NCBI GenBank assembly: GCA_947258465.1
Contig: CAMYIQ010000335.1
Span: forward strand, 1-21,027
Direction of reading: 5' to 3'
DNA length: 21,027 nt
DNA from: an uncultured Erythrobacter sp.
Lineage (GTDB): Bacteria > Pseudomonadota > Alphaproteobacteria > Sphingomonadales > Sphingomonadaceae
This document shows positions 15,516 through 21,027 of the stretch, piece by piece. A program made the position numbers and the translations under genes. The stretch's first letter is position 1. The number at the start of each line of letters is the position of its first letter. The notes below the pieces were generated by a model, which worked only from the letters and a program-made list of their open reading frames with translations, had not been told where the DNA came from and made no database searches.

Positions 15516-16393
15516 GCATTCTCGATGGGAAAGCCGCCATCGTGACCGGTGGCGGACGCGGCATCGGCAAGGGGCATTGCCTGGCTCTGGCGCGCTGCGG
15601 TGCCAGTGTGATCGTGAACGATATCGATCGCAGTGTCGCAGCGGAGACGGTGCAGGCCATCGAGGCATTGGGCGGAAAGGCTGCGGCCAGCGATGCCAAT
15701 ATCGCATCGCGCGAGGGCGCCGAGGCGCTGATCGGGCAGTGTGTCGATGCGTTTGGCGCAGTCGATATTCTGGTCAACAATGCCGGCAATCTGCGCGATC
15801 GATCCTTCCTCAAAATGAGCGACGAGGAATTCGATTCCGTTTGGCAGGTTCATGTCAAAGGCACGTTCTGGTGCAGTCAAACTGCCGCCCTGGCAATGCG
15901 GGATGCGGGTCGTGGCGGAGCGATCGTCAACACGACATCGGGCGCACATTTCGGCAGCTTCGGCCAGACGAACTATGCGGCCGCCAAGGGCGCCATCGCC
16001 TCGATGACCTATAGCTGGGCGCTCGAACTGGCCCGATACGGCATCCGCGTGAATGCCATCGGACCAACGGGCACAACGCGTATGTCGGACACTTTCGCGG
16101 GCAAACCGTTGCCGTTCGTCGACCCCGGCCTCAACGGCGATCTGGTCGCCTTTCTGTGCAGCGATCTGGCGCAAAGTGTCAGCGGTCAGATCTTCGGATC
16201 GGGCGGGGAACGTGTCGCGCATATGGTCCAGCCGCATTATGGCAAGACGCTGATCCGCGAAGGAGGCTGGACTCTCGAGTCGTTGCAGGATCATTTCCTG
16301 CCGCAACTTGCCAACCAGTTCGGGCCTCTCGGCATGCTTGGGCAACCCTATCCCTTCCACGATGGCGTCTCGGCGCAGGGAAAAGAGGCGTGA
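15512..16393 (+). CDS. SDR family (R)-3-hydroxyacyl-CoA dehydrogenase, MFE-2 (17beta-HSD4)-like
   Basis: 293 residues. Rossmann motif TGGGRGIG (12-19), D37 at the end of beta-2 (NAD preference), NNAG (89-92), S143, and Y155-x3-K159. The segment after NNAG, RDRSFLKMSDEEFDSVWQVH (95-114), is the hallmark of the dehydrogenase unit of peroxisomal multifunctional enzyme type 2 and its bacterial relatives, which oxidise (R)-3-hydroxyacyl-CoA. That matches the PhaJ-like hydratase of this operon stereochemically. The C-terminal 50 residues extend past the usual SDR core, as in MFE-2 relatives. It overlaps the oxidoreductase gene by ATGA and the thiolase-like gene by GTGA. Confidence 0.88.
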   Translation: MSILDGKAAIVTGGGRGIGKGHCLALARCGASVIVNDIDRSVAAETVQAIEALGGKAAASDANIASREGAEALIGQCVDAFGAVDILVNNAGNLRDRSFLKMSDEEFDSVWQVHVKGTFWCSQTAALAMRDAGRGGAIVNTTSGAHFGSFGQTNYAAAKGAIASMTYSWALELARYGIRVNAIGPTGTTRMSDTFAGKPLPFVDPGLNGDLVAFLCSDLAQSVSGQIFGSGGERVAHMVQPHYGKTLIREGGWTLESLQDHFLPQLANQFGPLGMLGQPYPFHDGVSAQGKEA

Positions 16394-17553
16394 GCGATCG
16401 CGCCGCCCTGAAAGACCAGACCGCGATCGTCGGTATCGGGCAGACGGAGTTCGGCAAGAACCTGGAGCATACAGAGCTTCAGTTGGCGTGCATGGCGATC
16501 CGCAATGCACTGGACGATGCCGGGATAGACGCGTCAGACGTGGACGCTCTGGGATGCTTCACGCAGGAAACGACTCCGGAGTTCGAGATCGCGCGCAATC
16601 TGGGCTTCGGAGAACTGCATTTCTTCGGTCAGGTGGCGCATGGCGGGGGCGCGGTTTGCGGCGCTATCGGACAGGTCGCCATGGCGATCGCACTCGGCAT
16701 CGCGAAAGTCGGTGTGGTGTGGCGGTCCCGCAAGCGCGGCGACCCTTCCAAACGGCAATGGGCGGGTGTCCAGCCGAGGATCGACGATCACTGGAAATGG
16801 TCGCGCCCGCACGGCCTGTCGCGTCCGGTGGACGAGGTCGCCATGCTCATGCGGCGCTATATGCACGATCATGGGGCGACACGCGAGCAGCTCGCTGCGG
16901 TTGCACTGACCCAGCGGGCCTATGCCAGGCGCAACCCCGATGCGCTCATGCGCGACAGGGAAATGGGCCTCGAGGATTATCTAGAGGCCCGGATGATTTC
17001 CGATCCGCTGTGCCTGTTCGACAATTGTCTGGAGAGCGACGGGGCCATTGCCATCGTGCTGACAGCGGCGGATCGCGCTGCGGATTGCCGGCATCGCCCG
17101 GCGCTGATCCATGCCTTTTCGCAGGGGATGACCCGCGAACACCAGCTAATGACCGATTATCACGGGGCCGATCCGTTCGTCAGTTCCTCGGCAGCGACGG
17201 CGCGGAACTTGTGGCGCCAGTCCGATCTGGCACCGCCCGATATCGATGTCGCGCAGATTTACGATGCCTTCTCGCCGCTCGTCCTGTTCAGTCTCGAAAA
17301 TTACGGTTTCTGCGGGCGCGGCGAGGCCGCGCAAATGGCGGCGTCCGGCGCGCTTGGCGCGGGGGGCCAGCTTCCGGTCAACACTTCGGGCGGCAGCCTT
17401 TCGGAAGTCTATCTGCACGGGGCCAATCTGGTGACCGAAGGTGTACGCCAGATCAGGGGGGCGTCGCCCAACCAGGTGTCCGATGCCCGAAACTGCTTCA
17501 TCAGCACCTGCGACAGCACCCCCAATGGTGCCCTCATTCTTCGCCGACAATAG
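16390..17553 (+). CDS. Thiolase-superfamily (SCP-x/Ltp2-like) protein, probable retro-aldolase
   Basis: 387 residues from a GTG start that overlaps the SDR stop (GTGA); no ATG lies nearby in frame. The fold is clear from DQTAIVGIGQTEFG (9-22), DVAQIYDAFSPLVLFSLEN (286-304) and VNTSGGSLSEVYLHGANL (330-347). The active site is not that of a thiolase: the nucleophile region reads VAHGGGAVCGAIG (82-94) instead of the usual C-G-S context, and the catalytic His of the GHP motif is replaced by Y341. Y291 (in YDAFSP) and Y341 correspond, at constant offset, to Tyr294 and Tyr344 described for steroid aldolase Ltp2. With the DUF35 protein upstream, a retro-aldol cleavage of a tertiary beta-hydroxyacyl-CoA is the likely reaction. 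Thiolysis cannot be excluded without experiment. Confidence 0.83.
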   Translation: MSDRAALKDQTAIVGIGQTEFGKNLEHTELQLACMAIRNALDDAGIDASDVDALGCFTQETTPEFEIARNLGFGELHFFGQVAHGGGAVCGAIGQVAMAIALGIAKVGVVWRSRKRGDPSKRQWAGVQPRIDDHWKWSRPHGLSRPVDEVAMLMRRYMHDHGATREQLAAVALTQRAYARRNPDALMRDREMGLEDYLEARMISDPLCLFDNCLESDGAIAIVLTAADRAADCRHRPALIHAFSQGMTREHQLMTDYHGADPFVSSSAATARNLWRQSDLAPPDIDVAQIYDAFSPLVLFSLENYGFCGRGEAAQMAASGALGAGGQLPVNTSGGSLSEVYLHGANLVTEGVRQIRGASPNQVSDARNCFISTCDSTPNGALILRRQ

Positions 17554-17564
17554 GGGACATTGCA

Positions 17565-17999
17565 ATGGAAACAGCACCGGAACACCGCGCGTTCGATGTC
17601 GGTTTTGTAACGCGAAATGCCGAACCCATGCAGCGATTCTATCAGGATGTGCTGGGATTGCAGCACGTTGCGACGATCCCCCTCGGGCCGGATACGCTGA
17701 TCAAGCTCGCCTATGGCCGCAGCAGTCTGAAACTCTACGTTCCGGCTACGCCACCGACGCCGAGTGCCGATCCGGAGCAATGGGCCTCGCGCGCCGGTAT
17801 TCGCTACGTCACGGTTCCCGTGGACGATGCGCGTGCGACACTCGAGAGATGCCGCAAGGCGGGGGCTCCAATCTACTCCGAAATCGTCGAGCTGCCCGCG
17901 GATAGAAGGGCGGCCATCGTCGGCGATCCGGATGGGAATGCCATTGAGCTATTCGAGGATCCGGCCAGTATGGTGCGGTCAATTGAGGAGAGACCGTAA
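17565..17999 (+). CDS. VOC/glyoxalase-fold protein lacking most metal ligands
   Basis: 144 residues; ATG preceded by GGGG at 17553-17556 and 11 nt after the thiolase-like stop. One VOC unit is built from two beta-alpha-beta-beta-beta modules: FDVGFVTRNAEPMQRFYQDV (10-29) and a second starting RYVTVPVDD with the ending GDPDGNAIELFED. In metal-dependent relatives (glyoxalase I, methylmalonyl-CoA epimerase) both modules begin with a metal-binding His. Here those positions are D11 and a Tyr/Val stretch, and only the terminal Glu of IELFED is kept. It may be an epimerase-like, binding or non-catalytic protein. Position inside the operon suggests a role with a CoA ester or ring-cleavage intermediate, but no function is assigned. 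Confidence 0.8.
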   Translation: METAPEHRAFDVGFVTRNAEPMQRFYQDVLGLQHVATIPLGPDTLIKLAYGRSSLKLYVPATPPTPSADPEQWASRAGIRYVTVPVDDARATLERCRKAGAPIYSEIVELPADRRAAIVGDPDGNAIELFEDPASMVRSIEERP

Positions 18000-18002
18000 G
18001 CC

Positions 18003-18713
18003 ATGCCGACGCCACAAGGACCCGCCGCGCTCGTGATCACCGGTGCCAGCAGAGGCATCGGTTTAGAGACCGCCCGGTTGTTTGCCGAACACGGCTATCG
18101 TATCGTCAACCTATCCCGCAGTCCGATATCGGTCGAAGGGGCGGTGGACATCACTGCGGATCTGGCCAGCCCGGACTGGGCCGAGGGGATCAAGGACGAG
18201 CTCGATGCGGCGCTGGCTGGATCGGGCGAGATCAGCCTGGTCCACAACTCGGCCATTCAACTGCCGGGCGCTATCGACCAGGTCGATGCGGGCGATTTCC
18301 GGACGACGCTCGAACTGGCCGTTGTGGCCCCGTCGATCCTCAATCGGCTGGTGCTGCCCCACCAGTCGGCCGGATCGTCTATCATCTATGTCGGATCCAC
18401 GCTGAGCCAGCGTGCCAGCAAAAGGCTGGCGGCCTATGTGGCAAGCAAACACGCGGTGGTGGGTCTCATGCGCAGCACGGCGCAAGACCTTGGCGGGTCG
18501 GGCATCCATACGGCCTGCGTATGCCCCGGTTTCACCAACACCGAAATGCTGCGGGAATACGGCGGAGAGGCGACCGAATACCTCAAGTCGCTGGTGCACG
18601 AAAAACGGCTTATCGATCCAGTCGAGATCGCGCGCGTGCTGTTTTTCGCCGCGCGGAATCCCGTAGTGAACGGGTCGGTTCTGCAGGCCGAATTGTGTTT
18701 CGTCCAACCCTGA
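18003..18713 (+). CDS. Short-chain dehydrogenase/reductase, NADP-type
   Basis: 236 residues, classical SDR. TGASRGIG (13-20), Ser-Arg at 38-39 after beta-2 (suggesting NADP(H)), S132 in YVGSTLS, and Y145-x3-K149 in YVASK. The normally invariant NNAG is HNSA (81-84), an uncommon substitution that lies near the cofactor. The start is 3 nt after the VOC stop, with GGAGAGA upstream. It is the last gene of the tightly packed plus operon. Reduction of a keto group on the steroid or indane nucleus, or 3-oxoacyl-CoA reduction, are possibilities; the substrate is unknown. Confidence 0.86.
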   Translation: MPTPQGPAALVITGASRGIGLETARLFAEHGYRIVNLSRSPISVEGAVDITADLASPDWAEGIKDELDAALAGSGEISLVHNSAIQLPGAIDQVDAGDFRTTLELAVVAPSILNRLVLPHQSAGSSIIYVGSTLSQRASKRLAAYVASKHAVVGLMRSTAQDLGGSGIHTACVCPGFTNTEMLREYGGEATEYLKSLVHEKRLIDPVEIARVLFFAARNPVVNGSVLQAELCFVQP

Positions 18714-18916
18714 ACCGGCCCGAAAATCGGTAAAGCGAGTTCAATGTGAGCAAATTTTCAGTTTTTCTGATACTCTCGCAGACCGCCGCGGGAATGCATG
18801 GCCTTTCGGTTCGCCGGAATGAGCGGGGGCGGTGCGGCAGGCGCGGCTAGAAGCAGCGCAAGCCGGTTCGAATGCCCTGGCGATAATGGCGGTCGATAAG
18901 AACGGGAGACGGAGAA
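18714..18916. promoter_or_regulatory. 203-bp gap with probable promoter of the TetR gene
   Basis: No gene is supported here. An A/T-rich stretch (about 18740-18776) stands out against the GC-rich background and ends in GATACT (18769-18774), a fair -10. GTGAGC (18746-18751), 17 nt upstream, is a poor -35. Within it TCAG-TTTTT-CTGA (18758-18770) is a small inverted repeat that could be an operator half-pair or a weak hairpin. CCGA-AAA-TCGG (18720-18730) just after the SDR stop is a second small hairpin. No strong terminator is visible, so read-through from the operon into the TetR gene is possible. Confidence 0.4.
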
Positions 18917-19537
18917 ATGACGGTATTGGATGCTCAGCTCGCACCGCGAAAGGTACCCAAGCAGCAGCGCGCGCAATTCACGGTGGATTGCATTTTGCGG
19001 GCAGCCGAATCGATCATCATGAAAAGCGGCTATGATGCCGCCAACACCAACCACATTGCCGAAGTGGCGGGCGTCAGCATCGGTTCGCTCTATCAGTACT
19101 TTTCGAGCAAGGAAGCCATCGCCGCGGCGCTGGTCGAAAACGCCGTCATCAATGCCTCCGAAGTCCTGCGCGACTGCCTGATCGAAAACATGGCCAAGCC
19201 GCTCGAAGATTCGGCGCATGCCATCATCGAGACGATCCTCGAAACGAGGAAGCAATACAGCTTCATCTTCCTGCGCCTGCCGCGCGAAGTCCCCAAGCTG
19301 GGCAGACTTTCGCGTACCGTCACGACCGAGAAGTTCCTCTACCACACGATCCGGGCCTATTATCAGCAGCACCGCGCGGAGATAAAAGTCGACGACCTCG
19401 AGGTTGCGATGTTCGTCTCGGAACACATTATCGTCGGCAGTATCGACGCTTATCTGGAAAACAATTCCCCGGCGATCACCGACGAGCAGCTCGTCCAGCA
19501 GCTCTCCGACGCATTCGTCAAATACCTCACCAAATAG
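18917..19537 (+). CDS. TetR-family transcriptional regulator (EdcR-like candidate)
   Basis: 206 residues. The N-terminal DNA-binding domain (about 15-70) has the TetR signature: VDCILRAAESIIMKSGYDAANTNHIAEVAGVSIGSLYQYFSSKE-type sequence, with the helix-turn-helix at about 46-65. The C-terminal ligand domain (75-206) is all-helical and divergent, as usual. The start is supported by GGGAG eight bases upstream. It probably represses one or both catabolic operons and is released by a pathway compound; in Caenibius the TetR protein EdcR represses two edc operons and responds to estradiol and estrone. The gene is cotranscribed with the following ACAD gene (19-nt gap). Identity with EdcR is inferred from context only, so no symbol is given. 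Confidence 0.88.
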   Translation: MTVLDAQLAPRKVPKQQRAQFTVDCILRAAESIIMKSGYDAANTNHIAEVAGVSIGSLYQYFSSKEAIAAALVENAVINASEVLRDCLIENMAKPLEDSAHAIIETILETRKQYSFIFLRLPREVPKLGRLSRTVTTEKFLYHTIRAYYQQHRAEIKVDDLEVAMFVSEHIIVGSIDAYLENNSPAITDEQLVQQLSDAFVKYLTK

Positions 19538-19556
19538 TCCATAGGGTAAGCCCGCC

Positions 19557-20747
19557 ATGAATTTCGATTTCGATGCCGAACAGGTAGCCTTCGTCGCGCG
19601 CGTAAGGGAGTTCCTCGCCGAGGTTCGGGACTGGCCGGATGCGGACGATATCATGTGTCCGGAACGCGAATCGGATTCCATTCTGGCGGACACACCGGCG
19701 CGCAGGGCTTTCAACAAGGAACTGGCGCGCCGGGGGTATCTCGGCCTGTCCTGGCCCAAGCAATATGGCGGTCAGGAAAAGCCCGGCATCTACGAATACC
19801 TCCTCAACGAAGAGCTCTCGCGCGTCGGCGCTCCGCTGATCGGCAAGGGGGTCGGATGTGTGGGGCAGACGCTCATCCGGCACGGGTCCGACAAGTTGAA
19901 GGCGGAGTTCCTGCCCAAGATCCTGTCGGCCGATGTCGAGTTCGCCCTTGGCTACTCGGAACCCCATGCCGGATCGGATCTGGCATCCTTGCGGCTGCGC
20001 GCGGAGCGTGTCGAAGGTGGATGGATGCTCAACGGCCAGAAGATGTTCACCACCTCGGCCCATTTCGCGGACTGGTACTGGCTCGCCGCGCGGACCGATT
20101 TCGACGCGCCGAAACACAAGGGCATCAGCCTGTTTCTCCTGCCGATGGATCAGGAGGGGATTACGATCCAGCCGATCGAAACGATGGGCGAGCATGTCAC
20201 CAACGCGGTATTTCTCGATAACATCTTCGTCCCGGAAGACTATCTGGTCGGCGAACTCAACCGCGGGTGGACCTATATCTGCGAGGCGCTCGATTACGAG
20301 CGCTTCACATTCTACACCTACAGCCCGCTTGAAGAAAAACTCAGAGCGCTCAAGGGATTACTCGGCGAAACCAAGCGCAATGGCGAGCGCCTGGACGCGT
20401 CTACAGAGGTTCGGCACGGCCTCGCGCGGCTTACAGCCGACGTCCAGATGGCCAAGATGCTGCAGCGCCGCGTGATCTACTCCTCCTCGCAGGGACGCGT
20501 TCCCACGATCGAGGCCGCCATGTGCAAGCTCTACAGCACGGCACTTCACCAGCGGCTGGCAGACTTCGCGATCGATAGGCTTGGCGCGGCTGGCTTGCTG
20601 CACAAGGTGGATGCCGATGCTCCGGCTGGCGGGAAATGGGAATGGTCCTATCGCGCCACTGCACTCGATACGATCGGTGCCGGCACTTCGGAAGTGCAGA
20701 AGAACATCATCGCAAGGCGCGAGCTCGGACTGCCGCTGGAGTTCTGA
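19557..20747 (+). CDS. Acyl-CoA dehydrogenase with helix-G type catalytic Glu (steroid FadE-like)
   Basis: 396 residues. FAD/substrate motif LGYSEPHAGSDLASL (131-145), then TTSAHFADWYW (165-175). The usual EGT glutamate is replaced by alanine in GAGTSEVQ (374-381). E248 in LDYERF matches the glutamate used by isovaleryl-CoA dehydrogenase-type enzymes and by steroid ACAD catalytic subunits, so this one should be active. The sequence resembles FadE-type ACADs acting on bulky CoA esters. It follows the TetR gene by 19 nt and ends tail to tail with the CoA-transferase gene. It could pair with the base-less ACAD encoded at 7.4 kb. Electrons would go to ETF. Confidence 0.88.
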   Translation: MNFDFDAEQVAFVARVREFLAEVRDWPDADDIMCPERESDSILADTPARRAFNKELARRGYLGLSWPKQYGGQEKPGIYEYLLNEELSRVGAPLIGKGVGCVGQTLIRHGSDKLKAEFLPKILSADVEFALGYSEPHAGSDLASLRLRAERVEGGWMLNGQKMFTTSAHFADWYWLAARTDFDAPKHKGISLFLLPMDQEGITIQPIETMGEHVTNAVFLDNIFVPEDYLVGELNRGWTYICEALDYERFTFYTYSPLEEKLRALKGLLGETKRNGERLDASTEVRHGLARLTADVQMAKMLQRRVIYSSSQGRVPTIEAAMCKLYSTALHQRLADFAIDRLGAAGLLHKVDADAPAGGKWEWSYRATALDTIGAGTSEVQKNIIARRELGLPLEF

Positions 20748-21027
20748 TCAGGGGCCCGCTTCGATAAGCGGGGCTCTGAAATCGGGGTGCGCGATCGCCG
20801 CGAGCTCGGCAGCCCTCTCGCTCGCTGTCTTTGCGCGCAAGTCGGCTATCCCGTATTCCGTGACCACGAAATCCACATCGGTTCGCGCGATGGTGACCGG
20901 CGATGTCGAGGCCAGCGAAGGCACGATCCGCGATCGTTTGCCCCGTGAAGCCGTCGAGGGAAGGGCAATGATCGAACATCCTGCCGAGGATTGATGACCG
21001 GCCAGGCAGAATTCGGGAAGTCCGCCC
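20748..21027 (-). CDS. Acetyl-CoA hydrolase / CoA-transferase family protein, C-terminal part (runs off the right edge)
   Basis: The last 92 codons are present. Translated from the complementary strand the sequence runs GGLPEFCLAGHQSSAG, then GKRSRIVPSL, SPVTIARTDVDFVVTEYG, IADLRAKTASERAAELAAIA and HPDFRAPLIEAGP before TGA. The GKxxRIVP, TEYGIADLR and IAHPDFR motifs are those of the C-terminal domain of the acetyl-CoA hydrolase / 4-hydroxybutyrate CoA-transferase family (Cat/AcetylCoA_hyd_C). It would move CoA between acyl groups or hydrolyse acyl-CoA. Its stop codon directly abuts that of the ACAD gene with no base between them. It may serve to conserve CoA thioester energy for pathway acids; catalytic residues upstream are outside the window. 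Confidence 0.87.
   Translation of the reverse strand, partial: GGLPEFCLAGHQSSAGCSIIALPSTASRGKRSRIVPSLASTSPVTIARTDVDFVVTEYGIADLRAKTASERAAELAAIAHPDFRAPLIEAGP

Noticed and set aside
20707..20979. 90-codon minus-strand frame beginning MFDHCPSL
   Set aside because: Wrong frame; the neighbouring minus frame gives a clean CoA-transferase C-terminus with TEYGIADLR and IAHPDFR.
1..21027. Mobile elements, CRISPR arrays, tRNA/rRNA genes
   Set aside because: No transposase or integrase, no repeat-spacer pattern and no tRNA-like cloverleaf or rRNA sequence was recognised by eye.

Overview
The window reads as an accessory catabolic island of a GC-rich alphaproteobacterium, most likely a sphingomonad (Novosphingobium / Caenibius / Altererythrobacter-like). 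The indications are the style of the TonB-dependent receptor, the dense runs of CoA-ester genes with ATGA/GTGA stop-start overlaps, and the gene set itself. No mobile element, tRNA, rRNA or CRISPR array was seen.

Layout. The left edge holds the 5' end of etfB (minus strand), preceded on that strand by a strong hairpin. A minus-strand operon follows, read from about 6.1 kb leftward: acyl-CoA ligase, crotonase, SDR, TonB-dependent receptor. A 209-bp divergent region (6141-6349) separates it from a long plus-strand operon (6350-18713). That operon encodes two MaoC-type hydratase subunits, an acyl-CoA dehydrogenase (ACAD), two crotonases, a PhaJ-like hydratase, a DUF35 protein, a two-domain extradiol dioxygenase, a single-chain indolepyruvate/2-oxoacid:ferredoxin oxidoreductase, an SDR, an Ltp2-type thiolase-fold protein, a VOC protein and a second SDR. 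After a 203-bp regulatory-looking gap come a TetR regulator and a second ACAD. The right edge holds the 3' end of a minus-strand acetyl-CoA hydrolase/CoA-transferase gene, abutting tail to tail.

Interpretation. An extradiol dioxygenase overlapping a fused 2-oxoacid oxidoreductase, with a TetR gene, a TonB receptor and two divergent operons, matches what I remember of the estrogen-degradation (edc/oec) clusters of Caenibius tardaugens and Sphingomonas sp. KC8. In that scheme EdcB opens ring A of 4-hydroxyestrone and EdcC oxidatively decarboxylates the meta-cleavage 2-oxoacid to an acyl-CoA. The remaining genes would carry out beta-oxidation and B-ring opening toward the C/D-ring intermediate HIP. 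This is inference from gene content; no database was searched. The estrone 4-hydroxylase (P450) and a classical thiolase are not in the window.

The most interesting part is the CoA-ester machinery. It combines an Ltp2-like protein with tyrosines at the repurposed active-site positions, a stand-alone DUF35 partner, a MaoC pair in which only one member keeps the catalytic Asp/His, two ACADs with complementary catalytic-base content, and three crotonases that all lack the canonical Glu dyad. Together these suggest a steroid-side-chain-style hydratase/retro-aldolase module redirected to ring cleavage.
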